Part shown: piece after piece, positions 16,939 to 25,695 of the stretch
Layout of the letters: every line of letters begins with the position of its first letter
How positions within the stretch are numbered: the first letter of the stretch is position 1
Source: JAEZKC01 sp046546375
GTDB lineage: Bacteria > Fibrobacterota > Chitinivibrionia > Chitinivibrionales > Chitinispirillaceae
NCBI GenBank assembly: GCA_046546375.1
Contig: JBKGXV010000009.1
Location: 1-64,000 of the forward strand
Reading direction: 5' to 3'
DNA: 64,000 bases
Program-made: the position numbers and the translations under genes
Notes under the pieces: generated by a model
Seen by the model: the letters and a program-made list of their open reading frames with translations, nothing else
Told to the model about the DNA's origin: nothing
Database searches by the model: none

Positions 16939-17931
16939 ATGAAACTGCAGAAATGCTTGTTGTTGGCCTTTTTAGTTTTGAATGGTTTTTCCCAACCCAG
17001 TATCAGCTTTTTAGAAGAAAAAGAGGCTGAAGGGGTGATTTTAAGCATTTGCGCCAATGGCGATATCAAGAATCCCAAAGTCCGCAATGCCAGAGTGAAC
17101 GACAACAGCTACAAGTGTTTTAAAGGCAAATCTCTTGAGCAAAGTGTTCAGTTTTTCAAACGCGGAGTGGAAACGTTTTCCAACGGAGAGAAGATTGTAA
17201 TCAAATCGTACGTGGATTTATTAGACAGTCTTCTCAGTTCTGAATTTCCGGTACTTGCGAAAGGTCCTTGGAGATTCATACTGGTTTCTGATTCTCTTAA
17301 AGTGTTTTTGCCGGATACCAGAGCCGGTCATATTATTGTATCTCGGGAGTTTGTGAAAAAAATGAAAAGCTGGAGACAGAACAAATCCAGTAATTTTTTC
17401 AAGGGTTTGGAAATAATGGTGAATGATAAGGTGCGCATTCTTCAGAAAACGAATCCTGCACCTTTTGAGCAATTTTATCAGGATGTCTGGGGTTTTATTA
17501 AACTGAAATCTGCCCCGAGTAGAAAAATACTCCGGGAATGTCTTCCTTCAACACCTCTGTCTCCCCAGTGGATAATGAAAATTGATACTGAGCAAAAATT
17601 CATATTGCCAGCTTTAATTCCTAAAACCAACAGCAATGTTTCAAAAGGATCTCTTAAGCCGGTGGGAATTGTAATGGACTCCACGGCTGAGGGATATTTT
17701 CCCAAAATGAACGACAACGGTGAATTCGAGTATAGAGATTTGAATACCTTGTCCGAGTATCGGGATTTGTTTCCTCTTTCGGAATACAACTCCCATCCTC
17801 ACGAGCTTTCGGCTGATTTGCTGTCGAAATATCTGGTGAAGAAATTGGTCAGCAGCCGATACGGAACAGCTTCTGTCAAAGATGGTGATTATTCACATAT
17901 CGGCAGATTGATCCAATGTTTCAGAAGATGA
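16939..17931 (+). CDS. secreted protein of unknown function
   Basis: A 330-residue protein with a classical signal peptide (MKLQKCLLLAFLVLNGFS, cleavage probably before QPS). The mature part has no family I recognise. It is moderately basic, has two cysteines near its N-terminus (ICANGD, YKCFKG) and two near the middle and end, and lacks membrane helices. It starts 22 bp after metH and may be read through from it, though the function is clearly unrelated. It converges with mazG (8 bp apart). The gene is AT-richer than metH, which hints at faster evolution or transfer. Confidence 0.75.
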   Translation: MKLQKCLLLAFLVLNGFSQPSISFLEEKEAEGVILSICANGDIKNPKVRNARVNDNSYKCFKGKSLEQSVQFFKRGVETFSNGEKIVIKSYVDLLDSLLSSEFPVLAKGPWRFILVSDSLKVFLPDTRAGHIIVSREFVKKMKSWRQNKSSNFFKGLEIMVNDKVRILQKTNPAPFEQFYQDVWGFIKLKSAPSRKILRECLPSTPLSPQWIMKIDTEQKFILPALIPKTNSNVSKGSLKPVGIVMDSTAEGYFPKMNDNGEFEYRDLNTLSEYRDLFPLSEYNSHPHELSADLLSKYLVKKLVSSRYGTASVKDGDYSHIGRLIQCFRR

Positions 17932-17939
17932 TTTTTTGT

Positions 17940-18716
17940 TCATGTAAATTTTTTGCTCTCTTCCCAGTAATTATCCAGCTCTTCCAGAGTAGCTTTGCGC
18001 ATATCTATTCCCTGTTCCTTGTATCTGTCTTCGATATATCTGAAACGGCGTGCGAATTTGTGAGTTGTTAATCTGAGTGCATCTTCGGCACTGAATTTAT
18101 AATGCCGAGCAACATTAACCAAAGCAAAAAGGATGTCGCCCAGCTCCTCCTCGGCATGCGGCTCATCACCGCTCAGAATGGCGTCTCTGAATTCACCGAA
18201 CTCTTCTTCAACCTTGTCAAGAACAGGTTTCACCTCTTTCCAATCAAAGCCCACTTTCGCCACGCGGCGCTGCATCTTTTCCGCTCTGAAAAGGGCCGGA
18301 AGTGCCTCAGGGATATCATCAACCATGTACTTTCTGTGCTCTTTGCCCTTCTCCTCTTTTTTGATCTGCTCCCAGTTGTGTATCACCTCTTCTGAGGAGG
18401 ATACTTCTGTGGTTCCGAATACATGAGGATGGCGTCTGATCAGCTTGTCACCAATGTCCTTGGCCACATCCTCCAGATCGAATCTGTTTTCTTCGGAGGC
18501 CATCTGGGAGTGGAAGACAATCTGCAGAAGCAGGTCTCCAAGCTCCTCTTTCATTTTGTATGTATCGTTTTCGTCGACCGCTTCGAAGAATTCGTAAGCT
18601 TCATCCAGAATGCAGGTGAGGATGCTTTTGTGGTTCTGTTCGCGGTCCCAGGGGCAGCCTCCCGGGGCTCGCAGTTTGGCTACTATGTCGACCAGACGTT
18701 CGAGCTGTTGTCCCAT
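17940..18716 (-). CDS. mazG: MazG nucleoside triphosphate pyrophosphohydrolase
   Basis: A 258-residue MazG with two tandem MazG domains. The N-terminal PGGCPWDREQNHKSI and EEAYEFFEAVDE motifs and the ELGDLLLQIVFHS metal site are classical. The second domain repeats the theme (VEEEFGEFRDAI, EEELGDILFALVNVARH). It hydrolyses NTPs to NMP plus pyrophosphate, affecting mutagenic nucleotides and (p)ppGpp levels in E. coli. The length equals that of typical two-domain MazG. It is followed upstream, on the same strand, by the yciO-like gene (60 bp gap), so a two-gene unit is plausible. Confidence 0.95.
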   Translation of the reverse strand: MGQQLERLVDIVAKLRAPGGCPWDREQNHKSILTCILDEAYEFFEAVDENDTYKMKEELGDLLLQIVFHSQMASEENRFDLEDVAKDIGDKLIRRHPHVFGTTEVSSSEEVIHNWEQIKKEEKGKEHRKYMVDDIPEALPALFRAEKMQRRVAKVGFDWKEVKPVLDKVEEEFGEFRDAILSGDEPHAEEELGDILFALVNVARHYKFSAEDALRLTTHKFARRFRYIEDRYKEQGIDMRKATLEELDNYWEESKKFT

Positions 18717-18776
18717 ATTGAAAATCCTTACAGAAAAAAATGAAAAGAATGCATTCGGTTATTCGGTGCCAATCCT

Positions 18777-19388
18777 TCATGGTTCGTTCCATTCGCCTTT
18801 ACCCAGTCGTATCACTTTGGGATCTTCTTCGGTGAGATCAATAATTGTGGATGGTTCAGGAATGGGAAGAGGTCCCGCATCAAGCATGACATCGACCTCG
18901 TGGCTGACCGCTTTTATGATATCATCAGGGCTGTTTGCCAGCTCACCCTCTATGTTGATCGAGGTATTGGCCAGAGGTTCTTCAAGAAGATTGACCAGTT
19001 CAAGAGTGATTTTACAATCTGGTATTCTCACGCCAACAGTCTTTCTTTTGGGTGCGATCTTTTTGGGGACCAGGTTTGTGGCATTGAGAATGAAAGTGTA
19101 GGGTCCGGGAAGGTGGCGCTTCATCAGCCTGTAGTGGGCGTTGCTGAGGCGAACGTACCTGCTGACTTGGGAAAAGTCGCTGCAGATGAATGAAAACGGT
19201 CTGGTTTTGTTCTTCTCCAGCAGGCGGGCAATTTTGTTGATACCTTTGGGGTTGGTAATACAAGCTCCCAGGCCATAAACGGTATCGGTGGGATAGACCG
19301 CGATTCCGCCTTTGTTTTTCAGAATATTCACTGCTGAATGCAGAAACCGATGCTGAGGATTGCTGGGGTGGATATCAAAATGTTCCAT
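18777..19388 (-). CDS. YciO-type member of the Sua5/YrdC family
   Basis: A 203-residue YrdC-fold protein. It has GGIAVYPTDTVYGLGA at the nucleotide site and KTRPFSFICSD, the variant of the KxR motif seen in YciO. It also shares the HPSNPQHR beginning and PGPYTFILNAT block of YciO. YrdC/Sua5 make threonylcarbamoyl-AMP for tRNA t6A37. YciO paralogues are far less active, so the true role is uncertain. No second YrdC gene lies in this window. The start at 19388 is just downstream of a divergent promoter region shared with the STAS gene. Confidence 0.88.
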   Translation of the reverse strand: MEHFDIHPSNPQHRFLHSAVNILKNKGGIAVYPTDTVYGLGACITNPKGINKIARLLEKNKTRPFSFICSDFSQVSRYVRLSNAHYRLMKRHLPGPYTFILNATNLVPKKIAPKRKTVGVRIPDCKITLELVNLLEEPLANTSINIEGELANSPDDIIKAVSHEVDVMLDAGPLPIPEPSTIIDLTEEDPKVIRLGKGEWNEP

Positions 19389-19419
19389 TTTTGGTGATCC
19401 GTTCAGAAAACATAAGATG

Positions 19420-19448
19420 TTGACTTTAACTCTCTCATAAGATAATAT
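19420..19448 (+). promoter_or_regulatory. sigma70-type promoter for STAS gene
   Basis: TTGACT at 19420-19425, a 17-bp spacer and TAATAT at 19443-19448. It points at the STAS gene starting 75 bp further on. Confidence 0.55.
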
Positions 19449-19523
19449 TTTATAAGTTAGGTGTTTTCATAAATTTAACAGTATCGGTTCTGTATATCGG
19501 GACCGTTGAATATGGAGAGTCGT

Positions 19524-19856
19524 ATGGCGCTTGAGATAGTACTGAAGGCTGAAACTGATGAACCCGTTCTTGAACTCACTGGCAGAATCATTGATGTCGA
19601 TGTGAAAAAGTTCCAGCGGAGAATAGATCAGCTGTATAAAAAGAAGGAGTACAAACGTATCATTCTGGATGTGACAAGAGCCAATTTCATAGACAGTCAC
19701 GGTTTAGGTACTATTGTTTATTATCACACTCTGATGCAGAAGGAGAAGAGGAAGCTTGTCATTCTCAATGCCAATAACGACGGCAATTCGTATCTCAACC
19801 GGCTGTTTGAACTGACAAATCTTGACAAGGTCCTCTGTATCGTTGCTTCACTGTAA
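19524..19856 (+). CDS. STAS-domain anti-sigma factor antagonist
   Basis: An SpoIIAA-like single STAS domain of 110 residues. The phosphorylatable serine lies in ANFIDSHGLGTIV. Such proteins bind serine-kinase anti-sigma factors or act in partner-switching modules. No RsbW-type kinase or PP2C phosphatase is nearby, so its partner is encoded elsewhere. The ATG at 19524 is preferred because GGAG lies 6 nt upstream. In-frame starts at 19512 and a TTG at 19506 are alternatives. It is a single gene with its own promoter and terminator. Confidence 0.9.
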   Translation: MALEIVLKAETDEPVLELTGRIIDVDVKKFQRRIDQLYKKKEYKRIILDVTRANFIDSHGLGTIVYYHTLMQKEKRKLVILNANNDGNSYLNRLFELTNLDKVLCIVASL

Positions 19857-19860
19857 AGCC

Positions 19861-19893
19861 CAGGGCCCTTATGAAAGGGCCTGAGCGATTTTT
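19861..19893 (+). terminator. terminator of STAS gene, overlapping dapL 3' end
   Basis: CAGGGCCCTT and AAGGGCCTG pair around ATGA with one bulged G. AGCGA and a seven-T run follow. The hairpin spans the stop codon and last codons of the convergent dapL. Confidence 0.7.
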
Positions 19894-21092
19894 TTCAGAG
19901 CTTTTTCCACGTTTTCACGTGAGTTGAATGCGCTGATCCGGATGTAGCCTTCACCACACTTTCCGAAACCCACTCCGGGAGTGCACACAACACCCGCTTT
20001 GTTCAGCAGCACGTTGAAAAAATCCCATGAATCACCTTTGCAGTTTACCCAGATGTAGGGACCATTGTCTCCTCCGGTGCAGCTGTAACCCAGAGATGTC
20101 ATTTTTTCTCTGATGAGAGTTGCATTCTTCATGTAATAGTCGATAAGGTCTCTGACCTGCTGCGGTCCTTCTCCCAGATACACCGCTTCTGCAGCACGTT
20201 GTACGGGGTAGGAAACGCCGTTGAACTTTGTGCTCTGACGTCTGTTCCAGAGAGCGTGCAGAGATTGTTTTTCGCCTTTTGAATCGTAGACCATGCACTC
20301 TTTGGGAACCACAGTATATGCACAACGGGTTCCGGTGAAACCGGCGGTCTTTGAAAAGCTTCTGAATTCCACTGCTACTTCACAAGCGCCTTCAATTTCA
20401 TAGATACTGTGAGGAATCTCTTCTTTGGTGATGAATGCTTCATACGCTGCATCGAAAAGGATGAGCGCTTTCTCTTTTATCGCATAATCCACCCATGCTT
20501 TGAGCTGTTCTTTGGTGGCCACTGCACCCGTGGGGTTATTGGGGAAACACAGGTAGATCAGATCAACATGTTCTTCGGGAAGAGCAGGTACGAAACCGTT
20601 TTCCTGGTTACCTTCAAGATAAGCAAAGCCTTCATAGCGTCCATCCTCCGCTTCGCCGGTACGGCCGGCCATCACGTTGGTATCAACGTAGACAGGATAT
20701 ACGGGGTCTGAAACAGCAACCTTGATGTCTTTGGCAAAGAGCTCCTGAAAATTACCCGTGTCGCATTTTGCACCGTCGCTGATGAATATTTCTTCCGGGG
20801 AGATATCTGCGTTCCGGGACTGGAAATCGTTTTTGGCAATCTGTTCTCTCAGGAATGCATATCCCTGTTCCGGACCATAACCTCTAAAGGAGGCATCCTC
20901 TGCCATTTCGTCAACAGCCTTGTGAAATGCCTCAACACATGCCTTGGGAAGTGCTCTGGTTACATCACCGATTCCCAGTTTGATAAGCTCTTTATCAGGA
21001 TTATCTTTCTGGAACGCTGAAATGCGTTTTGAAATCTCTGAAAAGAGATATGATGATTTCAGTTTGAGAAAATTATCGTTGATTCTGATCAT
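19869..21092 (-). CDS. dapL: LL-diaminopimelate aminotransferase
   Basis: Converts tetrahydrodipicolinate directly to LL-diaminopimelate in the one-step DapL route to lysine and peptidoglycan. A 407-residue class I aminotransferase with the family's opening (MIRINDNFLKLKSSYLFSEI), KLGIGDVTRALP, FRGYGPEQGY, CFPNNPTGA and the PLP lysine in FRSFSKTAGFTGTR. The distribution of DapL (plants, Chlamydiae, spirochaetes, FCB and others) supports the lineage guess. AGGATTTCA precedes the ATG. It is monocistronic. Confidence 0.97.
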   Translation of the reverse strand: MIRINDNFLKLKSSYLFSEISKRISAFQKDNPDKELIKLGIGDVTRALPKACVEAFHKAVDEMAEDASFRGYGPEQGYAFLREQIAKNDFQSRNADISPEEIFISDGAKCDTGNFQELFAKDIKVAVSDPVYPVYVDTNVMAGRTGEAEDGRYEGFAYLEGNQENGFVPALPEEHVDLIYLCFPNNPTGAVATKEQLKAWVDYAIKEKALILFDAAYEAFITKEEIPHSIYEIEGACEVAVEFRSFSKTAGFTGTRCAYTVVPKECMVYDSKGEKQSLHALWNRRQSTKFNGVSYPVQRAAEAVYLGEGPQQVRDLIDYYMKNATLIREKMTSLGYSCTGGDNGPYIWVNCKGDSWDFFNVLLNKAGVVCTPGVGFGKCGEGYIRISAFNSRENVEKALKKIAQALS

Positions 21093-21285
21093 TGAAATCC
21101 TCCGATCATCTAGATAAATTAAAAGTTATCAAAACAGAAGTACTCAGCTATTACAGACAAGCGCGTTCGTGTTGATGGGAGAGCACGAACTGGACGGTTA
21201 AATCAGGGCCAACTATGTGCACTGAATCCGGCTCAGATGAGTATTGTATGATAAGTTTTGGCAAAGGTGAGGTCAAGGACAATAT

Positions 21286-23067
21286 CTAACGTTCTGTCCT
21301 GAGGGCATTGTGCAACATATTGGAGAGCTGTGCCGACATGAATGGTTTTTGAAGAATATCGATGACACCCTCTTTGAAAAGTTTCTGCCGTTCCTCTTCC
21401 AGAGCATATCCTGAAGAAATGACGATTTTGACATCATTTCTGATTTCCTTCAGATGCTTTATGCACTCTCTTCCGCTTATACCCGGCATCATGAGGTCGA
21501 GGATGACAAGGTCGATGGAATCATGGTTTTGAGAAAAGTATTTGACACCTTCAGCACCGTCGGTAAAAGTTACAGCGGAGTATCCGATCCATGAAAGTAT
21601 TTCCTTTAAAGCATTGCAGAGAAAGGACTCGTCATCCACGACAAGTATGTTGCCTTTGCCTTTGATAGTTTTTGATTTCTGATTTGTATGCAGCGCATGT
21701 TCGGTTTCCGCAATAACCGGAATGTAAATGACAAAAGTGGACCCCTGGCCTGGTGTGCTGTCGGCTTCGATGTATCCCTTGTGGCTTTTTACCGCTCCAT
21801 AGACACTTGAGAGGCCCAGTCCAGTACCTTTGCCCTGTTGTTTGGTGGTGAAGAACGGTTCGAAAATTCTGCTGAGAGTGTCTTCATTCATACCGGAACC
21901 GTTATCGTTGATGGTGATTTTTATGTGAGGTCCCGGAGAAATGGCATACGCCTTGGTTTTGGAGAGGCTTTCGTCAATTTCACTGTTTTCGGTTCTGATC
22001 ACTATCTCTCCGCCATCCTGCATGGCGTCTCGTGCATTGAGGGCGATATTCATGATGGCAGTCTGGAACTGAGCAGGATCACCGCAGACAAGCGGTTCTC
22101 CGGCATTCAGCTCGCGTACAATTTTAATTCTTTTGTCTATTGTTCTTTCCAGCAGATCGGCAATATCGGAAAGCACGGAATGGGTGGAGAATGGAGTGGA
22201 CTCCATTTTGCCTCTGCGGGAGAAGGTGAGGAGTTTTCTGGTCAGATCGGAAGCTCGCACTGCAGCTGAAAGGATCATGGAGGAATATTTCTGAAGACGG
22301 GTATCGGAGTCATATTTCTGCTTTATCATCTCCGCATAGCCGGATATTGCCCCCAGAATGTTATTGAAATCATGTGCAATACCGCCTGCAAGTTGTCCTA
22401 TAGCCTCCATCTTGTGCAGATTTCTGAACTGTTCCTCCAGATGTATTTTTTCCATTTCATTCTGCTTACGGGAAGAGATATCCCTGCAGATTGCAAGGTA
22501 ACAATTCGGGCTGCTCTCTTTTGAGTAAATTACAGAAAGACTGAGTTCGGCGGCGAATGTGGATTTGTCGGCTTTCCGAATGAGACATTCCACATCTTTG
22601 ATTCTGCCTTTTTCCGGGGAATGTTCCAGATACCGGCTTACTCTCTGTCTTTCTCCGGAGGGTATGAAGGTAAAACAATTGTATTTTTGAAGCTCTTCAA
22701 GATTCTTAAGCCCCACCAGTGACGAGGCAGTACTGTTGGCGGTGAGAATCTGTCCCGAAGTATTGAAAACAATGATGGCATCGGGACTTGTTTCCACCAG
22801 ATTGCGGTAGAATTCCTCGTTTTTTTCGAGCTTTTGTTCGGTTTGATCGGAATCTTTCTTCGAATCAGTCAATGATTTCTGAGAAGAGTTTTCAGATGAA
22901 TGTATGATCCATTCATATAAGAGAAAAAGAACTGCAGCAGACATGAACAGGGAAACTGTAATCAGAAGTGTCCCTTTATACTCCGGTTGGAGCAGAAGAT
23001 AAGCCTGTATGACGAAAATGGCTGAAGATAGCGAAAACAACAGTGCTGCTTGACTTTTTTGTACCAT
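21286..23067 (-). CDS. membrane hybrid histidine kinase (PAS-HisKA-HATPase-REC)
   Basis: A 593-residue hybrid sensor kinase. Two N-terminal membrane helices (about residues 6-24 and 33-52) leave almost no periplasmic loop. A PAS domain follows (about 85-200, FYRNLVETSPDAIIVF). The dimerisation/phosphoacceptor helix has IAHDFNN (His about residue 232). HATPase_c has the N box (ALNARDAMQDGG) and G boxes (DNGSGMNEDTL, GKGTGLGLSSVYG). The C-terminal receiver has the acceptor Asp in VILDLMMPG. It lies 42 bp downstream of the Bat-type operon and may be its last gene. It has no cognate regulator alongside. Confidence 0.93.
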   Translation of the reverse strand: MVQKSQAALLFSLSSAIFVIQAYLLLQPEYKGTLLITVSLFMSAAVLFLLYEWIIHSSENSSQKSLTDSKKDSDQTEQKLEKNEEFYRNLVETSPDAIIVFNTSGQILTANSTASSLVGLKNLEELQKYNCFTFIPSGERQRVSRYLEHSPEKGRIKDVECLIRKADKSTFAAELSLSVIYSKESSPNCYLAICRDISSRKQNEMEKIHLEEQFRNLHKMEAIGQLAGGIAHDFNNILGAISGYAEMIKQKYDSDTRLQKYSSMILSAAVRASDLTRKLLTFSRRGKMESTPFSTHSVLSDIADLLERTIDKRIKIVRELNAGEPLVCGDPAQFQTAIMNIALNARDAMQDGGEIVIRTENSEIDESLSKTKAYAISPGPHIKITINDNGSGMNEDTLSRIFEPFFTTKQQGKGTGLGLSSVYGAVKSHKGYIEADSTPGQGSTFVIYIPVIAETEHALHTNQKSKTIKGKGNILVVDDESFLCNALKEILSWIGYSAVTFTDGAEGVKYFSQNHDSIDLVILDLMMPGISGRECIKHLKEIRNDVKIVISSGYALEEERQKLFKEGVIDILQKPFMSAQLSNMLHNALRTER

Positions 23068-23109
23068 GAGAAGGTTCTTTTCGCAGAAATGCCAGTATTT
23101 GCCTGAGTT

Positions 23110-25695
23110 TCAGATTTTCCCCAGAGATACATCCTTGACCCATCCGCTTGCCCCATTAGGCAAACTGACCAGGCTCCAGTCTCCGACTGTTTTGCGGATT
23201 CTGAGCTTTGTGCCCTCGTGGGCGGTAAAAAGGATCTGGTCACCTTGTGGTTGATTTTTCGCATCCAGAGATGGAGTGAGAATGATTGCATACTGTTTGT
23301 TTTCAAGAGTGAAAATTTTGTAACCTGCAGAAAGGCCTGTAACGACAAGAACAAGCGAGCAGAGTGTAACAGCATAGATGATCCACATTCTGCTCATACC
23401 CGATCTGAAAAGCATTAATGATAAAAGTATGCTCGTTGCAAGCAGGAGAATAAAGAAAATGTAGAGCTGCTGATTCAGAGAAAAAAGTGTATGAACATTG
23501 TACAATACAGTAGTGAGGAATTCAGCTTCGTTACTCCCTTTGACACGATCGACAATGCTTGATTTGACAAATCTTATATTCGCCTGTATGTCCGGGTCCT
23601 TAGGGGAAACTTCTGCAGCCTTTTCGTAATATAATCTTGCAAGGCCCGGCTTGTCTTGTCTGAAGTAGGTGTTTCCCAGATTGAACAAAACATCACTGTT
23701 GTTTATTCCTTCCTCGATAATCTTCGAATAATAAATCTGAGCACTGTCGTAGTTGCTTTCCGCGTAGAAACTGTTGGCCTTTTCAAACCAGTTCTCTATC
23801 GGAGAGCAAAGAACAGGGTACAGTACCGCCGAACATAGAAGTACTATGACGGACGTGGAAAGAGAGGGCTTTTGTTTCTGTTTCTGAATTTTCTTTTCCA
23901 TGCTTGTCAGGAATTTCGAGGCCTGCAGGATCAGACCTTTCCTTCCTTCCTCTTTGAACTGTTTTCCGCCGAATCGGTATTCGTCAATATTTTCGATGAG
24001 CTGGGTGAGTCCTGTAACGGTCTCTTCATCGATTTTCCTTGAAAGCAGTTCGGATTTCAGCTCCTCCAGAGTGCGCCCGGTGGCTGCGAATCCGAATTTG
24101 TGGGAAATGTATTTTTCCATGGTTACAGCAACTTTTCCCAGAAAGTCATGATCGGAAACGTTGGAATTGTTTTTGAGTTTTTCCAGTTCTTTCATGGCAA
24201 GCCTGAGCGCTTTCTGACGAATGTTTTTGTGAGCATTCTGTCTGCTGCTTCTGGATTGAACTTTATAGATGAATGCGGCAATCCACAACAGAAAAGGAAG
24301 CGGGAAGAGCAGATACCAGTGAGGTTCCCGGTAGGGACGGGGGGGCTGATGGTTCAGATCCGACTCTGTTCTTATGTATCGGATGTCTTCTCCCACCTGC
24401 TGAATTTCTTCCTGGGTAAGAGTTCTGGTCTGTTCCCTGGTACTGCCTGTTCCCTGTGAAACCGAGACCTGAAGATCATCACTTTTGGCGGTCTTGAATG
24501 TGCCGGAGCTCGGATCGAAATATGAATAGGCTACAGGGCCTGGAGAAACCTCACCCTCTTTTTGGGGAATTATGAGATAGCGGTACGTTTTTTTACTGTA
24601 AAGGCCACTGGAAGTGGTATCTGTTCTTGTGTGACGTTCAGGGGTAAAGACATCACAGTTTTCCAGCTCTGGAAGGACCGGATCACCTAAGTTGGTGCTT
24701 TTGGAGTTTCCCTTCAGAGTTATTCTCAGGGTGAAAGACTCACCTGCAGGAACGGAAGAAGGGTTCACTTTTGCATCAACGGTGAATTTTCCGACAGAAC
24801 CGCTGAAATCCGGGGGCGCGGAGGGAAGTGGTTTGATAGTGACAGTCAGAGGAGGGGTATAGACTGTGCGTCTGACCGCTTCTGTCCCTCCGAAGAAGTC
24901 CATATCGAAAAAATCCCCGAAGAAAGGATCTGCCCCCCTTCTTCTGGTTTCGCTTATCTTATCGTATTCGAAGGGAATTGCAGGAATGTGGTACTCACCC
25001 GGCGTTATGCCGAAAAGAGAGAACCGAAGAGAGAAGGTGTGATGAAGCTCTCCATTTATCCTTTCCTGATCGGTCGCGATTTTCCTTGAAAAGAGCCGGT
25101 CCAGGGAGAATTCTTTCCCGAAAGCCTTTTCGATCCTCTCTATGGCTCCTGAGTAGCCTCTCTGTGTCTGAACCGGAGAGTTCACTTTCTGGGCAACTTT
25201 GAATGTGAGTATTGCCTGTTCGCCGGAGTAGAGGCTCTTTTTATTCATTAATAGATAGGCTCTCACGTCGGGGTTTTCCACAGGCTTGTCTTTTACCGAA
25301 AACCTGATCGGTTTCGTACGGTACGTTTTACCACCAAGAGTGACTTCAAGAGCGGGAAAGGTGAACGTTCCTTTTTTTTGGGGAGTGATGGTATAGATGA
25401 ACTGATCTCTGACCTCGCGTTTCTTAACAATTTTATTTCCGACAATCTGAGCATGGGAAGAGTGAGACTGTGATCTTCTGACATTCATCAGATCGAAATC
25501 ATCACTGGGTGAGGGAGTGGGAGCTGAAGCGGAACCGATGCCTTCGGGACTTGAAAGCGTTGCTACCAAGGTAATCTGCTCACCTTTGGAAATCGTGGTC
25601 CGTTCGGTGCTTATGGAAAAACGAATATCCCCTTCATCTGCAGATGCCCATACAGCACAAAGCAGAACAGATATAAATATTACCGCTTTTTTCAT
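23110..25695 (-). CDS. BatD-BatE fusion: oxygen-tolerance domain, TPR and C-terminal SH3
   Basis: An 861-residue envelope protein that joins two usually separate Bat proteins. It has a signal peptide (MKKAVIFISVLLCAVWASA). The BatD-type beta-rich periplasmic domain has FSISTERTTISKGEQITLVA and later repeats. A membrane helix (about residue 468), a cytoplasmic helical segment, and a second signal-like helix (about 625) follow. TPR units come next (SDVLFNLGNTYFRQDKPGLARLYYEKA style, residues 640-700). Two further helices and a C-terminal bacterial SH3 domain ending GASGWVKDVSLGKI complete it. The start at 25695 overlaps the stop of the hydrolase gene (TAATG) behind GGAGCGGG. Confidence 0.9.
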   Translation of the reverse strand: MKKAVIFISVLLCAVWASADEGDIRFSISTERTTISKGEQITLVATLSSPEGIGSASAPTPSPSDDFDLMNVRRSQSHSSHAQIVGNKIVKKREVRDQFIYTITPQKKGTFTFPALEVTLGGKTYRTKPIRFSVKDKPVENPDVRAYLLMNKKSLYSGEQAILTFKVAQKVNSPVQTQRGYSGAIERIEKAFGKEFSLDRLFSRKIATDQERINGELHHTFSLRFSLFGITPGEYHIPAIPFEYDKISETRRRGADPFFGDFFDMDFFGGTEAVRRTVYTPPLTVTIKPLPSAPPDFSGSVGKFTVDAKVNPSSVPAGESFTLRITLKGNSKSTNLGDPVLPELENCDVFTPERHTRTDTTSSGLYSKKTYRYLIIPQKEGEVSPGPVAYSYFDPSSGTFKTAKSDDLQVSVSQGTGSTREQTRTLTQEEIQQVGEDIRYIRTESDLNHQPPRPYREPHWYLLFPLPFLLWIAAFIYKVQSRSSRQNAHKNIRQKALRLAMKELEKLKNNSNVSDHDFLGKVAVTMEKYISHKFGFAATGRTLEELKSELLSRKIDEETVTGLTQLIENIDEYRFGGKQFKEEGRKGLILQASKFLTSMEKKIQKQKQKPSLSTSVIVLLCSAVLYPVLCSPIENWFEKANSFYAESNYDSAQIYYSKIIEEGINNSDVLFNLGNTYFRQDKPGLARLYYEKAAEVSPKDPDIQANIRFVKSSIVDRVKGSNEAEFLTTVLYNVHTLFSLNQQLYIFFILLLATSILLSLMLFRSGMSRMWIIYAVTLCSLVLVVTGLSAGYKIFTLENKQYAIILTPSLDAKNQPQGDQILFTAHEGTKLRIRKTVGDWSLVSLPNGASGWVKDVSLGKI

